Of a stretch of DNA of 64,000 bases, positions 35,908-46,587 are shown one piece after another (the stretch's first letter is position 1; each line of letters begins with the position of its first letter). The notes under the pieces are model-generated. The model saw only the letters and a list, made by a program, of their open reading frames with translations. It was not told the origin of the DNA and searched no databases. The DNA is from Nakamurella antarctica (GTDB taxonomy: Bacteria; Actinomycetota; Actinomycetes; Mycobacteriales; Nakamurellaceae). The translations under genes were made by a program, and so were the position numbers. The stretch spans positions 2,542,001 through 2,606,000 of the forward strand of contig NZ_CP034170.1 in assembly GCF_003860405.1 (NCBI RefSeq), read 5' to 3'.

Positions 35908-36720
35908 ATGGCTCGCACCGCTGCCAGCGTGGAAAACCCGTCGCTCGAGTACCTCGCGCACCTGGGCCCCTATCGGGTGGCGCGCGGCGAGCTCGCCCTC
36001 GCTGGGATCCCTGGAGTCGTCTTTGCCCCGTTGTCGGGAAAGAATCTTCCCGCCGTCGCCTTCGGTCACCACTGGATGCAGCCCATCGAGCGGTACGCGG
36101 ACACGTTGCGCTACTTCGCTTCCTGGGGGATCGTCGCCATCGGCCCCAGCACCGAACATGGGCCCTTACCGTCGTTCGCCGGGCTTGCCGTCGACCTCGC
36201 GACCTCCCTCTCACTCATTGCGCACACCCGGCTCGCCGAAGGAGCGGTCACCGTCGACCCGGCGAAGATCGGTGTCGCTGGCCACGGCCTCGGCGGCGGC
36301 GCTGCCGTGCTGGCGGCCGCGCAGGACAGTGAGATCAAGGCCGTCGCTACGGTCAACGCCGCCAACACCCGTCCGTCGGCAATCACCGCCGCGGGCCTGG
36401 TGACCGTGCCCGGCTTGCACCTTTCCGGCGGCAAGGATGTGCTCTCCCCGCCGGAGGCGAATGCCACTCTCATCGCCGAAGGGTGGGCTGGCCCCGTCCA
36501 ACTACGCACCATCAAGAAGGCCTCGCACTTGGGCTTGGCCGAGGGCAAGCACTGGACCAACAAGCTGACCGGCTCCGAGGCGGAAAGGGCGACACAGCAG
36601 GTGGCTCGGATGCTGATGACGGCGTTCTTCCTGCGTCATCTGGATGGACAAGAGCAGCTCGCCGACGACCTGGACGGCAAGATCAGCGGCACCAAAATTA
36701 TCGAGATAGGCCACGGCTGA
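35908..36720 (+). CDS. Alpha/beta hydrolase-fold protein lacking the nucleophile Ser
   Basis: The 270-residue protein resembles dienelactone-hydrolase/chlorophyllase-type enzymes: VVFAPLSGKNLPAVAFGHHW (oxyanion region), FASWGIVAIGPST, VDPAKIGVAGHGLGGGAAVLAA, LHLSGGKDVLSPPE and a late KKASHLGL His. The nucleophile elbow reads GHGLGG, with G127 where Ser is expected, so classical hydrolase chemistry looks impossible. AAGGAGG precedes the ATG. The GH1 gene follows on the same strand after 76 bases. It may be a pseudo-enzyme or use another residue. Confidence 0.75.
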   Translation: MARTAASVENPSLEYLAHLGPYRVARGELALAGIPGVVFAPLSGKNLPAVAFGHHWMQPIERYADTLRYFASWGIVAIGPSTEHGPLPSFAGLAVDLATSLSLIAHTRLAEGAVTVDPAKIGVAGHGLGGGAAVLAAAQDSEIKAVATVNAANTRPSAITAAGLVTVPGLHLSGGKDVLSPPEANATLIAEGWAGPVQLRTIKKASHLGLAEGKHWTNKLTGSEAERATQQVARMLMTAFFLRHLDGQEQLADDLDGKISGTKIIEIGHG

Positions 36721-36796
36721 GAAGTTCTCGTCCTGAACTTCGCCCCATAGCACCCAGTAACCGCCGCTGCGCGCGGCCAACCACAGAAGGACTTCC

Positions 36797-38221
36797 ATGA
36801 CGGTCCCCGCAGCTCCCCGCTCCTTCCCCGACGGATTCACGTGGGGTTCGGCCACCGCGTCCTATCAAATCGAAGGCGCGGCAACCGAAGGCGGCCGCGG
36901 CCCCTCCATCTGGGACACCTTCAGCCACACGCCGGGCAAAGTTCTGGGCGGCGATACCGGCGACGTGGCAGTCGACCACTACCACCGGTACGAAGAAGAT
37001 CTCGATGCGATGAAGGCGATGGGCCTTGGTGCGTATCGCTTCTCGATCGCGTGGCCCCGAGTGCAGCCGGGCGGCCGTGGACCGCTCAACCCCGAAGGCG
37101 TTGCCTTTTATTCGAAGCTGCTGGACGGCCTCATCGCCCGGGGAATCAAACCCGTTGCCACGCTGTACCACTGGGACCTCCCCCAGGAGCTGGAGGACGA
37201 AGGCGGCTGGACAGCTCGCGAGACGGCGCTGCGATTCGAGGAGTACGCCCGGCTGATCGTGGCTGCCCTGGGCGATCGAGTCCACACCTGGACCACCTTC
37301 AACGAGCCGTGGTGCACCGCGTATCTCGGCTACGCCTCCGGTGTCCACGCTCCCGGCCGCCACGACGGCGCCGCGGCCCTGGCCGCCGTCCACCACCTCA
37401 ACCTGGCCCACGGGCTCGCCGGCCGGGCCATCAGAGAACTGGCGCCGAACGCGCAACTCTCGATCACCTTGAACCTGCACGTGATCCGACCCCGTTCGAG
37501 CTCGACGGATGATGCCCGGGCCGTCCAGCGATTGGACGACCTCGGCAACGGAGCCTTCCTCGGCCCACTGCTGGATGGTGCCTATCCGGAGCGCCTTTTC
37601 GGCGACACAGCAAAAACCACGGATTGGTCGTTCGTCCTCGACGGCGATCTCGAGCTCATCAACATTCCCATAGACGTGCTCGGCATCAACTACTATTCGA
37701 CCACCAGAGTTGCGCTATGGGACGGGGTGTCGGACCGCGTGATGGCCGATGGCCACGGCGACTCCCCCTACAGCCCCTGGGTGGACTGCGACGACATCGA
37801 CTTCCTCGTCCAGCCCGGTCCGTACACCGCGATGGGCTGGAATATTGACCCCAGCGGCATGACGGAACTACTGCTGCGCACCTCGAAGGCCTACCCGCAC
37901 CAGCCGATGATGATCACCGAAAACGGCGCTGCCTTCGACGATGTCGTGGTCGACGAGGATGGGGTGGCCCGCATTCACGATCCGCTACGGGTCGACTACC
38001 TCTCCCGCCATATCGATGCAGTCGGGGTAGCAATGGACGCTGGCGCGGATGTCCGCGGATACTTTTTATGGTCGTTGCTGGATAACTTTGAATGGTCGTA
38101 CGGCTACTCCAAGCGGTTCGGGATTATCGGTGTTGACTTCGACACCCAGGTCCGCACGTGGAAAGACAGCGCCCTCTGGTACCAGGAGCTGATCCGCACC
38201 CACCAGCTCCCCGCGATCTAG
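36797..38221 (+). CDS. Beta-glucosidase, glycoside hydrolase family 1
   Basis: This 474-residue retaining enzyme cleaves terminal beta-linked sugars. The acid/base is E170 in TTFNEPW and the nucleophile is E375 in ITENGAAF. The N-terminus [19 protein letters not shown] and the aglycone-site [17 protein letters not shown] are complete. There is no signal peptide, so it is cytoplasmic and acts on imported glycosides. AAGGA lies before the ATG. It is the second gene after the hydrolase, with an imperfect GAAGTT/AACTTC inverted repeat in the gap. A LacI-type regulator is expected; two are encoded in this window. Confidence 0.95.
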   Translation: MTVPAAPRSFPDGFTWGSATASYQIEGAATEGGRGPSIWDTFSHTPGKVLGGDTGDVAVDHYHRYEEDLDAMKAMGLGAYRFSIAWPRVQPGGRGPLNPEGVAFYSKLLDGLIARGIKPVATLYHWDLPQELEDEGGWTARETALRFEEYARLIVAALGDRVHTWTTFNEPWCTAYLGYASGVHAPGRHDGAAALAAVHHLNLAHGLAGRAIRELAPNAQLSITLNLHVIRPRSSSTDDARAVQRLDDLGNGAFLGPLLDGAYPERLFGDTAKTTDWSFVLDGDLELINIPIDVLGINYYSTTRVALWDGVSDRVMADGHGDSPYSPWVDCDDIDFLVQPGPYTAMGWNIDPSGMTELLLRTSKAYPHQPMMITENGAAFDDVVVDEDGVARIHDPLRVDYLSRHIDAVGVAMDAGADVRGYFLWSLLDNFEWSYGYSKRFGIIGVDFDTQVRTWKDSALWYQELIRTHQLPAI

Positions 38222-38301
38222 GCCTGTTGCACACCCGCCGAGCCTAGCGACAACAATCCGCCGAGTGGTGCCCTATCCGACCCGCTGTTGGGCGTAATAG
38301 T

Positions 38302-38318
38302 GCACCGCTCGGCGGTGC
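38302..38318. terminator. Hairpin between convergent bgl and glmM genes
   Basis: GCACCGC-TCG-GCGGTGC is a perfect 7-bp stem with a 3-base loop, centrally placed between two convergent stops. It could terminate in both directions, although no U-run follows. Confidence 0.45.
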
Positions 38319-38329
38319 GGGGAACCGGG

Positions 38330-39769
38330 TTAGGACTGAGCGACCACTTCGGCAACGCGCTCCGCGATGGACAGCGCGAGTTCGGCAGTCGAGGCCTCCA
38401 CCATGACCCGCACCAGCGGCTCGGTGCCAGAGGGGCGCAACAGCACCCGCCCACCCGCGGCTGCTAGTTCCAGCTCTGCCTGCGCGACCGCAGCGGCCAC
38501 TGCGGCAGATGACGCGACCGCGGCCTTGTCGCCGACGCGGACGTTAATCAGGGTCTGCGGGAACATGGTGACCAGGCTGGCAAGCTCAGCGAGCGACTGG
38601 CCAGTCACCGCCATCTGCGCCATCAAATACAACGCGGTGAGTAGTCCGTCGCCAGTGGTGGCGTGCTCAGCTAAAATAAAATGGCCCGACTGCTCGCCGC
38701 CCAGCGTGTAACCACCCGACCGCATCTGTTCAAGAACGTACCGGTCACCCACCCCGGTGGTTTTGACCGTAATGTCGGCCAGTTCCATCGCTTTGTGGAA
38801 GCCAATATTGGCCATCACGGTGGTCACGACAGTATTGGACGCCAGTTCGCTGCGCGCCTTCATCGCGGTCGCGAGGATCGCTAAAATAGCGTCGCCGCCC
38901 ACGTCGTTGCCGCCGGCATCCACAGCCAAGCAGCGATCAGCGTCGCCGTCATGGGCGATACCGAGATCGGCGCCGTGCTGGACGACTGCTTCGCGCAGGC
39001 CCCCCAGGTACGTCGACCCGACGCCGTCATTGATGTTGAGGCCATTGGGTTTTCCGGCAATCACGATCACTTCCGCGCCCGCCCTGCGATACGCCTCGGG
39101 AGCCACCTCGGAGGCTGCGCCATGGGCGCAGTCCACCACAATTTTCAGTCCCGCCAGCGAATGCGGCGTCGCGAGCAGGAGGTGATCCAGATAGCGGCGG
39201 CTCGATTCATCAGCCTTCTTAATGCGGCCGATGCCCGCGCCCGTGGGCAGAACCCGGCTGGCCACCTGCGCGGCGTTCATCCCAGCCTCGATGGCGTCCT
39301 CGGCAGCGTCATCCAACTTGTGGCCGCCTGCAGCGAAAATTTTAATGCCGTTGTCCGGCATAGCGTTATGCGAAGCGGAGATGACGACGCCCAAGGTGGC
39401 GTGCAATTCTCCGGTGAGAAAGGCGACCGCGGGGGTGGGCAAAACACCCAGTAGCAGCACATCGCAACCGGCGGAAGCGAGGCCGGCGGCGACCGCGGCT
39501 TCCAGCATTTCGCCGCTGGCGCGCGGATCGCGGCCCACCACCGCGACAGGGCGACGGCCGGAGAAACCGGAGTCGGCGTCACCGGAATCAGCGGGGTCGA
39601 GAGAGTCCGCGTCGGTGTGGTCGGTTGCGGGTACAAGACCAAAAATGCCCTGCCCCCGCCCCTGCGACAGCACGAATGCTGCCGAAGTGGCTAGGCGCAG
39701 GGCAGTTTCCGGAGTCAAGTCGACGTTCGCTAAACCGCGAACGCCGTCCGTCCCAAAAAAACGGGCCAC
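38330..39769 (-). CDS. glmM: Phosphoglucosamine mutase
   Basis: It converts glucosamine-6-phosphate to glucosamine-1-phosphate on the way to UDP-GlcNAc. The 479-residue protein starts [11 protein letters not shown], carries the phosphoserine S133 in [16 protein letters not shown], the metal-binding DGDADRC, the sugar-binding GGEQSGH and the phosphate-binding [11 protein letters not shown]. An insertion at about 48-72 ([19 protein letters not shown]) is acidic and unusual. The GTG start follows rpsI by 6 bases, so rplM-rpsI-glmM form one unit, as in Streptomyces. Confidence 0.97.
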   Translation of the reverse strand: MARFFGTDGVRGLANVDLTPETALRLATSAAFVLSQGRGQGIFGLVPATDHTDADSLDPADSGDADSGFSGRRPVAVVGRDPRASGEMLEAAVAAGLASAGCDVLLLGVLPTPAVAFLTGELHATLGVVISASHNAMPDNGIKIFAAGGHKLDDAAEDAIEAGMNAAQVASRVLPTGAGIGRIKKADESSRRYLDHLLLATPHSLAGLKIVVDCAHGAASEVAPEAYRRAGAEVIVIAGKPNGLNINDGVGSTYLGGLREAVVQHGADLGIAHDGDADRCLAVDAGGNDVGGDAILAILATAMKARSELASNTVVTTVMANIGFHKAMELADITVKTTGVGDRYVLEQMRSGGYTLGGEQSGHFILAEHATTGDGLLTALYLMAQMAVTGQSLAELASLVTMFPQTLINVRVGDKAAVASSAAVAAAVAQAELELAAAGGRVLLRPSGTEPLVRVMVEASTAELALSIAERVAEVVAQS

Positions 39770-39775
39770 GACTGA

Positions 39776-40342
39776 TTAACGCTTGGAGTACTGAGGTGCC
39801 TTCCGGGCCTTCTTCAAACCGGCCTTCTTGCGTTCCTTGATACGTGCATCGCGGGACAGGAAGCCAGCCTTCTTCAGCGGCGGGCGGTCTTCCGGTTCCA
39901 AGTCGATCAGGGCGCGGGCGATGCCCAAGCGCAGCGCACCGGCTTGGCCAGTGTTGCCGCCGCCAACAAGGGTGGCGTGGATGTCGAAAGACTCAGCCTT
40001 TTCCAGCAAGACCAACGGCTCTTTGATCAGCTGCTGGTGGACCTTGTTCGGGAAGTACGAATCCATGGTGCGGCCGTTGAGGGTGAAGACACCGGTGCCA
40101 GCGGTCAGGCGGACCCGAACGACGGCTTCCTTGCGGCGACCCACTGTCTGGATCGGACGGTCAACGACGATGACGCGCGGCGCGGCCGGAACAGCTGCGG
40201 GCGGAGCGTCTTCGGTGCTGGCGTCAGCAACCTCGGAGCTGGCAACAGCATCACCAATGGTGTGCTCGAGCTCGGTAACCTCGGAGTACTTCTCTTCGCT
40301 CACAATGTCCTCAAGATTCTCAGGGGAGTTCTGCTCAGTCAC
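39776..40342 (-). CDS. rpsI: 30S ribosomal protein S9
   Basis: This 188-residue small-subunit protein has a C-terminal tail ([12 protein letters not shown]) that reaches the P-site tRNA. The core starts at [13 protein letters not shown] near residue 67. The preceding 60 or so residues are acidic and Ala/Glu-rich, an N-terminal extension seen in actinobacterial S9. The GTG start overlaps the rplM stop (GTGA). Confidence 0.96.
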   Translation of the reverse strand: MTEQNSPENLEDIVSEEKYSEVTELEHTIGDAVASSEVADASTEDAPPAAVPAAPRVIVVDRPIQTVGRRKEAVVRVRLTAGTGVFTLNGRTMDSYFPNKVHQQLIKEPLVLLEKAESFDIHATLVGGGNTGQAGALRLGIARALIDLEPEDRPPLKKAGFLSRDARIKERKKAGLKKARKAPQYSKR

Positions 40343-40782
40343 TGGGAGACCTGAACGATCTCGAACGGTGCTGGCTTCTGCGCGGAGTGCGGGTGCACGG
40401 GTCCGGCGTAGACCTTCAGCTTGTTGGCCAAGCTGCGACCCAGCGGGCCGTGGGGCAACATGCCGGTGATGGCCTTTTCGACCAAGGTCTCGGGCTTGGT
40501 GTCGAGCATCTCGCCAACGCTGCGCTTGCGCAGACCGCCCGGGTAACCCGAGTGACGGTACAGGAACTTGGTCTCCCGCTTGTTGCCACTGATGGCAACC
40601 TTTTCCGCGTTGATAATGATGACAAAGTCGCCGGTGTCGACATGCGGGGCGAAGATCGCCTTGTGCTTGCCGCGCAGCAACTGAGCCGACTGGCTGGCCA
40701 ACCGGCCAAGCACGACGTCGGTCGCGTCGATTACATGCCAGGCGTGGGTGATGTCGCCAGGCTTGGGGCTGTACGTGCGCAC
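40339..40782 (-). CDS. rplM: 50S ribosomal protein L13
   Basis: This 147-residue large-subunit protein has [43 protein letters not shown] and [19 protein letters not shown]. The frame is open 22 codons further, but the GTG at 40782 has AGAGG 8 bases upstream and gives the normal N-terminus. It is the first gene of the rplM-rpsI-glmM unit and is divergent from the DMT permease. Confidence 0.96.
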   Translation of the reverse strand: MRTYSPKPGDITHAWHVIDATDVVLGRLASQSAQLLRGKHKAIFAPHVDTGDFVIIINAEKVAISGNKRETKFLYRHSGYPGGLRKRSVGEMLDTKPETLVEKAITGMLPHGPLGRSLANKLKVYAGPVHPHSAQKPAPFEIVQVSQ

Positions 40783-41228
40783 AGGTCTGCCTCTTCGTCT
40801 TATCGCAATTGTCTTCGGTCGTGAGGCTCTACTCCTGCGATGAGGCAAAAGTGGATAACCCTCAGGTGTTTCGCCGGTGAACTGCTGGCAGCAAAAAACT
40901 CTCGCGTACTCGCCTGTTCATGGGCAATGCAGACTTCGCTGCACACCGAAGAGTCAGATTACCGCGCCGAGTGCCTCGAGGTCAAAGTGAGCCAGAAATC
41001 GCTCGACCACTCAGCGCGTCGGAGCGGTTCATCCGCGCCCAGGTGGGGTACTTGTGCAGCGTAAGGCGCTCACGCCTGCCCGCATACAGGCTTTCCCTAG
41101 TGACTTATCTGACGTACTCAAGTTGCCCACCGGCAAACAACGCAACGTGCGCGACAGGCCGCCTTGCGCAAGAATCGGGCTATGAACCACGGGGGAACCG
41201 CCACGGGCCGCAGATCTGAGGATCACAC
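40783..41228. other. Divergent promoter region of rplM and DMT permease
   Basis: About 450 bases contain no convincing gene. GCCTG...CAGGC and GGCGCTCACGCC-type short inverted repeats around 41065-41095 are the only structures noted. Promoters for both directions are expected here but are not resolved. Confidence 0.45.
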
Positions 41229-42083
41229 ATGCTGATTGGGTTTGGCTTAGCGGTCTTGGCCGCCGTGCTTTCCGGGTCCGGCTCCGTCCTGCAGTCGATC
41301 GGGGTACGCCGCGCTGGTAGCGCTGGCGGCTCAGCGGTGGCGCTGGCCGACCTGCGGAAGCAGCCTTTCTACTTCGCCGGGTTACTCTCCGACATTCTCG
41401 GTTTCCTCTGCGCCGCCACCGCACTGCACCGCTTACCCCTGTTCTTCGTGCAGTCCGTCGTAGCCTCCAGCGTCGGCGTCACAGCATTGATCTCGGTGAT
41501 TCTCGGGACTCGGATTGGCCGCGCCGGATGGACGGCCCTGGCCATCGCGGGCGCGGGGCTTGTGGCGCTTGCCGCATCCGCTGAACCGGGCCCTTCCACG
41601 CCGCTGCCCCGCACCTGGCACTGGATCCTCCTGCTCGGCGTCGTCCCGATCGCTGGCATTGGCTACCTCGGCTACCGGGTGCACAGGCGGTACTCCGCGC
41701 CGGTTCTCGCGCTTGCGGCTGGCTTGAGCTATGCGGCCGTTGCCATCTCGGCTCGGTCGTTCCATGCACCGGACGAGTTCTGGCAGATTCTGGGCGAGCC
41801 GGCGGCCTGGGCGATTCTGGTCAACGGCCTGAGCGCTGCGATTCTGTTTGCGCTGGCCTTGCAGAAGGGTACTGCGACAACTGTTGCAGCAGTGGTCTTT
41901 TCAACGCAGACGGTGTTTCCCTCCGCGGTGGGTCTTTTAGTGCTGGGCGACAGTGTGCGCTCCGGGTTTGCCGTAGTGGCCGCCATCGGATTCTTCTGTG
42001 CCGTCGGCGGCGCGGTATCGCTGGCGCACTTCGCGGCGCAGAAGAAACATGTGCCGAGCATTCGGGCCGTACCCCGCGCTTAA
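41229..42083 (+). CDS. DMT-superfamily permease (EamA/NIPA-like)
   Basis: This 284-residue integral membrane protein has nine or ten hydrophobic spans. SGSGSVLQSIGVRRAG at the N-terminus, LHRLPLFFVQSVVASSVGVTALISV and a second repeat with TATTVAAVVFSTQTVFPSAVGLLVLGDSVR fit the internal duplication of DMT carriers. Substrate and direction are unknown. GAGG precedes the ATG. It is inserted between rplM and truA on the opposite strand and is convergent with truA. Confidence 0.8.
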   Translation: MLIGFGLAVLAAVLSGSGSVLQSIGVRRAGSAGGSAVALADLRKQPFYFAGLLSDILGFLCAATALHRLPLFFVQSVVASSVGVTALISVILGTRIGRAGWTALAIAGAGLVALAASAEPGPSTPLPRTWHWILLLGVVPIAGIGYLGYRVHRRYSAPVLALAAGLSYAAVAISARSFHAPDEFWQILGEPAAWAILVNGLSAAILFALALQKGTATTVAAVVFSTQTVFPSAVGLLVLGDSVRSGFAVVAAIGFFCAVGGAVSLAHFAAQKKHVPSIRAVPRA

Positions 42084-42096
42084 GGCCGTCTGCGAC

Positions 42097-43038
42097 TTAC
42101 GAGTCAAGCGTGCGGAACGCTCTCGTCATCTGCGCTCTCGCCGCTAACTCGCTCGCCAGCGGATAGTCAACACCCATTAACGTCAACCCGCGTGCCGGCG
42201 CGACGTGGATCGCCGACGTTCGCTGCCGCGCAGCAAGCTTGACCGCTGGGTCGGTGATCGGCAAGCGACCTTCACCGACGGCCAGCAACGCGCCCACCAG
42301 TGACCGCACCATGGAATGGCAGAACGCGTCAGCGCTGACATCGATGGCTAGCACCGGCTCCTCGTCCAATGCGTTGACCACCAGGCGCTGCACTTCGCGC
42401 ACGGTCGTCGCGCCGACCCGCGGCTTGCAGAATGCAGCAAAATCGTGCAGGCCAACAAGCCCATCGGCGGCCTCCTGCATCCGGGCTGCGTCCAACGCAC
42501 GGGGCCAGCCCAGAGTGTCGAAGCGGCGCAACGGTTCTACCCCCGAAGGCTCGGCCGTGACGCGATAGCGGTAGTGCCGTCGCAGCGCCGCGAACCTGGC
42601 ATCAAAGCCGCGGGGCGCAATCACTACCGTGCGGACGCGAATGTCCAGCGGCAGCAGACCGGCCAGCCGCCTGACGAGTCCCCGCAGCGGCTCGAAATAC
42701 TGCAGAGCGGGGCCACGTGCTGCGCTCTCGGCGCCGGAGATCTTCGCGACTCCAGCGGGTGTCCGCGGAGCCAAGGCCAGTAACGCCGCGGCGTCGACGT
42801 CCGCGTGCGCCACCTGTCCCCTCGCGTGTACGCCGGCGTCCGTTCGGCCGGCAACGACTAAGTCGATGGGGCTGCGGAGCAAGGTATGCAGGGCTGCGGT
42901 GAGTTCACCCGCGACCGTTCGAAGATTTGGCTGGATTGCCCAACCGGAAAATGCTGTCCCATCGTAGGAAAGGTCTAGGCGGAGCCGAATAGTCTTCTCC
43001 GCCAACGACGAAGGCCCGCCACCCGGCGCGGTTCCCAT
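42097..43038 (-). CDS. truA: tRNA pseudouridine(38-40) synthase
   Basis: It converts U38-U40 in tRNA anticodon stems to pseudouridine. The catalytic Asp is in VAGRTDAGVHARGQVAH. LSYDGTAFSGWAIQP at the N-terminus and FCHSMVRSLVGALLAVGEG near the C-terminus are family motifs. The ATG at 43038 has GGAA upstream and is preferred over a GTG ten codons earlier. About 28 residues near the middle (RTPAGVAKISGAESAARG) are inserted relative to short TruA proteins. It follows rplQ by 44 bases, as is usual in actinobacteria. Confidence 0.94.
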   Translation of the reverse strand: MGTAPGGGPSSLAEKTIRLRLDLSYDGTAFSGWAIQPNLRTVAGELTAALHTLLRSPIDLVVAGRTDAGVHARGQVAHADVDAAALLALAPRTPAGVAKISGAESAARGPALQYFEPLRGLVRRLAGLLPLDIRVRTVVIAPRGFDARFAALRRHYRYRVTAEPSGVEPLRRFDTLGWPRALDAARMQEAADGLVGLHDFAAFCKPRVGATTVREVQRLVVNALDEEPVLAIDVSADAFCHSMVRSLVGALLAVGEGRLPITDPAVKLAARQRTSAIHVAPARGLTLMGVDYPLASELAARAQMTRAFRTLDS

Positions 43039-43082
43039 GACGGGTTCCGGTCGGGCGGCGGGCCGCACGTTCGGGTCGAGAT

Positions 43083-43742
43083 TTACTTCTTATCCTGCGC
43101 GTCGTCAGAAGCAACAGCGTCGTCAGAAGCAACGGCGTCGTCAGAAGCAACAGCGTCGTCAGCTGACGCGTCATCAGAAACAACAACATCCTCAGCCACA
43201 GCATCGTCAGAAACCACGACGTCGTCAGCTGCAGCGTCGTCAGAAACAACAGCATCGTCAGCCACAACGTCTGCGGCTACAGCATCGTCAGCGGCGTCAG
43301 ACTTCTTGGCAGCCTTCGGGCGAGCGGCGTTACTGGACGTGCCAGCGGCGCGGCGGGTGACCCGACCGGCTGCGGAAGAAACGGTCTCTTCCTTGACGAG
43401 CTCGATGATGGCCATCGGAGCGTTGTCGCCCTGGCGAGCAAGGGTCTTGATGATGCGGGTGTAACCGCCGGGACGGTTCTCGAACAACGGTGCGATATCA
43501 GCGAAAAGCGTGTGGACCACGTTCTTGTCGCGGATGACCTTCAAGATCTCACGACGAGCGTGCAGATCGCCGCGCTTGGCGGTGGTGATCAGCTTCTCGG
43601 CGTAGGGGCGCAAGCGCTTCGCCTTGGCCTCGGTGGTCTTGATCTTGCCGTGCTCGAACAACGACTGCGCAAGGTTGCGCAGGATCAGGCGTTCGTGCTG
43701 CGGGGATCCGCCGAGACGGGGGCCCTTGGAGGGAGTAGGCAT
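43083..43742 (-). CDS. rplQ: 50S ribosomal protein L17 with acidic repeat tail
   Basis: The 219-residue protein has the normal L17 core in residues 1-117 ([25 protein letters not shown]...[25 protein letters not shown]). The C-terminal 85 residues are Asp/Ala/Val/Ser repeats such as SDDAVA. Alkaline/acidic tails on L17 occur in actinobacteria, but this one is long and built of 18-base repeats. The ATG at 43742 replaces an upstream start nine codons earlier on homology. Confidence 0.95.
   Translation of the reverse strand: MPTPSKGPRLGGSPQHERLILRNLAQSLFEHGKIKTTEAKAKRLRPYAEKLITTAKRGDLHARREILKVIRDKNVVHTLFADIAPLFENRPGGYTRIIKTLARQGDNAPMAIIELVKEETVSSAAGRVTRRAAGTSSNAARPKAAKKSDAADDAVAADVVADDAVVSDDAAADDVVVSDDAVAEDVVVSDDASADDAVASDDAVASDDAVASDDAQDKK
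43095..43290 (-). repeat. 18-bp-based coding repeat in rplQ tail
   Basis: Units of about 18 bases such as GCGTCGTCAGAAGCAACA (plus strand) recur exactly near 43100-43160 and degenerate further along, encoding SDDAVA-like hexapeptides. Confidence 0.8.
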
Positions 43743-43797
43743 GTGGTGCTCCTGTAATCGTGTCCACACCCATGGCGGGTGCGGGTGGGGCGGTCGA

Positions 43798-43885
43798 CCG
43801 GGAGCGAACTCCCGGCCACCGACGGTTTCCTCGTGTGTTCGGCCGGCCTCCGAAGAGGCAGACCGCCCGCCTCAGATCGAGGCGG
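43798..43885 (-). promoter_or_regulatory. Two hairpins between rpoA and rplQ
   Basis: A 7-bp stem CCGCCTC/GAGGCGG (43867-43885) is followed in the transcript by CCGGGAG-UUCG-CTCCCGG (43798-43815), a perfect stem closed by the very stable UUCG tetraloop. They may tune rplQ expression or protect the rpoA mRNA end. No U-run follows. Confidence 0.5.
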
Positions 43886-43930
43886 ACCGTACTGCGTCAT
43901 TTGCGGGCGGTGAAAACCAAACCCGGAAAA

Positions 43931-45022
43931 CTAGATTTGTTCGGTCTCCGCGTAATCCACGTCGGCCTCGCCAGCGGCAGCTGGCTGCTCGTCAACAACA
44001 TCGCTGGCGGGCTCGGTTGCCTCTTCGTCGTCAGACCAATCGGCGTCGGCGTAGGCCAGCGCCACCGCGGTCGGGTCGAACCCGGCCGGTGAGTCCTTGA
44101 GGCCCAAGCCCAAGCCGTGGAGCTTGACCTTGACCTCGTCGATCGACTTCTGGCCGAAGTTGCGGATGTCGAGCAGGTCGGCTTCCGTGCGGCTGACGAG
44201 TTCGCCCACCGTGTGGATGCCTTCGCGCTTCAAGCAGTTGTAGGAACGGACCGTGAGGTCCATTTCTTCGATCGGCAACGAGAACGCCGCGATATGGTCT
44301 GCCTCGGCCGGTGACGGGCCAATTTCGATGCCTTCGGCGTCGATGTTGAGCTCGCGAGCCAAGCCGAACAGTTCCATCAACGTGGTACCGGCCGAGGCCA
44401 GTGCATCACGCGGGGAGATGGAGGACTTGGTCTCGACATCGAGGACCAAGCGGTCGAAGTCGGTGCGCTGCTCAACACGAGTTGCCTCGACGCGATAGGT
44501 GACCTTCAAGACCGGGGAGTAGATGGAGTCGACCGGGATGCGGCCGATCTCTGCGCCGACAGCCTTGTTCGGCGACGCGGGAACATACCCGCGGCCGCGC
44601 TCGACGACGAGTTCGATCTCCAGCTTGCCCTTTTTGGTGAGGGTGGCGAGCTTCAGATCGGGGTTGTGCACCGTGACACCGGCCGGGGGCGCGATATCGG
44701 CTGCGGTGACGTCGCCCGGGCCCTGCTTACGCAGATACATGGTGACGGGCTCGTCCTCTTCCGAAGAAACAACAAGTTCCTTCAGGTTCAGGATCAGCTC
44801 GGTGACGTCTTCCTTCACACCGGGGACCGTGGTGAATTCGTGCAGCACACCGTCGATGCGGATGCTGGTAACAGACGCGCCCGGGATGGACGAGAGCAAC
44901 GTGCGGCGAAGGGAGTTACCGAGGGTGTACCCGAAACCGGGCTCCAACGGCTCGATGACGAACCGCGAGCGGTTGTCAGCAATGGTCTCTTCGGTCAAAC
45001 CTGGGCGCTGAGAAATCAGCAA
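43931..45022 (-). CDS. rpoA: DNA-directed RNA polymerase subunit alpha
   Basis: This 363-residue alpha subunit has an N-terminal assembly domain ([44 protein letters not shown]) and a C-terminal promoter/activator-binding domain ([38 protein letters not shown]), then an acidic tail of about 45 residues. The frame is open to 45109, but GGAGG lies 7 bases before a TTG at 45022 that gives the conserved MLISQRP start. TTG initiation is therefore strongly supported. It is in the rpsM-rpsK-rpsD-rpoA-rplQ order. Confidence 0.97.
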   Translation of the reverse strand: MLISQRPGLTEETIADNRSRFVIEPLEPGFGYTLGNSLRRTLLSSIPGASVTSIRIDGVLHEFTTVPGVKEDVTELILNLKELVVSSEEDEPVTMYLRKQGPGDVTAADIAPPAGVTVHNPDLKLATLTKKGKLEIELVVERGRGYVPASPNKAVGAEIGRIPVDSIYSPVLKVTYRVEATRVEQRTDFDRLVLDVETKSSISPRDALASAGTTLMELFGLARELNIDAEGIEIGPSPAEADHIAAFSLPIEEMDLTVRSYNCLKREGIHTVGELVSRTEADLLDIRNFGQKSIDEVKVKLHGLGLGLKDSPAGFDPTAVALAYADADWSDDEEATEPASDVVDEQPAAAGEADVDYAETEQI

Positions 45023-45115
45023 GGTGATGCCTCCAATGAAGTGATGCCGTCCGCTATATGACGACAAACAGGGATACAACGCGACCCGCAACTTGCGGCC
45101 GCTTGACACACCTCA

Positions 45116-45143
45116 CCCGCCGGGGCGCTAAGCCACCGGCGGG
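45116..45143 (-). promoter_or_regulatory. Perfect 8-bp stem between rpsD and rpoA
   Basis: CCCGCCGG and CCGGCGGG flank 12 bases, 33 bases after the rpsD stop. It could be an attenuator, or a terminator with a separate rpoA promoter in the remaining leader. Confidence 0.45.
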
Positions 45144-45176
45144 CGAGGACAACTTTCGAGCTGGAAAGCTGAATTA

Positions 45177-45782
45177 CTACTTGGAGTAGTACTCAACGAT
45201 CAGCTGTTCGGTCAACTGCGAGTCGATCTGAGCGCGCACCGGCAGCTGATGGATCAGCACGCGGAGCGAGTTCGGAACAACCTGCAACCACGCCGGCGTC
45301 GGGCGGTCGCCGAAGGTCTGGCGAGCCAGCTCAATCGGGAACTTCTCGACAGACTGCTTGCGGATGTCGATGATGTCGTATTGGGAAACCCGGTAGGACG
45401 GAACATCGACGCGCTGGCCGTTGACGTGGAAGTGGCCGTGGGTCACGAGCTGGCGAGCTGCACGACGGGTGCGAGCCAAACCTGCGCGGTACACGACGTT
45501 GTCCAGACGCGATTCCAGGATCTGCAGCAGGGTCTCGCCGGTCTTACCCGGGCGGGATGCTGCTTCCTTGTAATAACGGCTGAACTGCTTTTCCATAACG
45601 CCGTAGGTGAAGCGAGCCTTCTGCTTCTCCTGCAGCTGCGTCAGGTATTCCTTCTCCTTGGTGCGCGCACGACCGTGCTGCCCGGGAGGGTAAGGACGCT
45701 TCTCGAATGCCTGATCGCCACCGACGAGGTCGACCTTCAGACGACGAGACTTCTTGGTGATAGGACCGGTATATCTAGCCAT
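45177..45782 (-). CDS. rpsD: 30S ribosomal protein S4
   Basis: This 201-residue 16S-rRNA-binding assembly protein has an S4 RNA-binding domain (RLDNVVYRAGLARTRRAARQLVTHGHFHVNGQRVDVPSYRV). The N-terminus ARYTGPITKKSRRLKVDLVG has no zinc-binding cysteines, so it is the C-minus form. It lies in the alpha operon between rpsK and rpoA, as in mycobacteria. In many bacteria S4 autoregulates this operon. Confidence 0.97.
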   Translation of the reverse strand: MARYTGPITKKSRRLKVDLVGGDQAFEKRPYPPGQHGRARTKEKEYLTQLQEKQKARFTYGVMEKQFSRYYKEAASRPGKTGETLLQILESRLDNVVYRAGLARTRRAARQLVTHGHFHVNGQRVDVPSYRVSQYDIIDIRKQSVEKFPIELARQTFGDRPTPAWLQVVPNSLRVLIHQLPVRAQIDSQLTEQLIVEYYSK

Positions 45783-45802
45783 GAGTTATTTCCTTCCCCG
45801 TA

Positions 45803-46207
45803 TCAGACCCGGCGCCGCTTGGGCGGCCGAGTTCCGTTGTGCGCCTGCGGAGTGACGTCGGAGATGGAACCGACCTCGAGACCAGCAGCCTGAAGTGAAC
45901 GAATTGCCGTCTCGCGACCCGAACCGGGGCCCTTGACGAACACATCCACCTTCTTCATGCCGTGCTCCATCGCCTTGCGAGCGGCGGATTCGGCGGCCAT
46001 CTGGGCGGCGAACGGGGTGGACTTGCGGGAACCCTTGAAGCCAACGTGGCCGGCGGATGCCCAGGAAATCACAGCTCCGGAAGGATCAGTGATCGAAACG
46101 ATGGTGTTGTTGAACGTGCTCTTGATGTGAGCGTGGCCGTGGGCGACGTTTTTCTTCTCTTTACGTCGGATCTTCTTCGGCGCACCCTGGCGAGTCTTGG
46201 GGGGCAC
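45803..46207 (-). CDS. rpsK: 30S ribosomal protein S11
   Basis: This 134-residue platform protein has [51 protein letters not shown] and the Arg-rich C-terminus [13 protein letters not shown]. The GTG start has AGG 7 bases upstream. It lies 5 bases downstream of rpsM and 20 bases upstream of rpsD. Confidence 0.97.
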   Translation of the reverse strand: MPPKTRQGAPKKIRRKEKKNVAHGHAHIKSTFNNTIVSITDPSGAVISWASAGHVGFKGSRKSTPFAAQMAAESAARKAMEHGMKKVDVFVKGPGSGRETAIRSLQAAGLEVGSISDVTPQAHNGTRPPKRRRV

Positions 46208-46212
46208 AGTTT

Positions 46213-46587
<375 letters not shown>

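Noticed and set aside
40840-41219. Two plus-strand open frames upstream of the DMT permease
   Set aside because: No start context and unlikely composition; the region must hold the rplM promoter.
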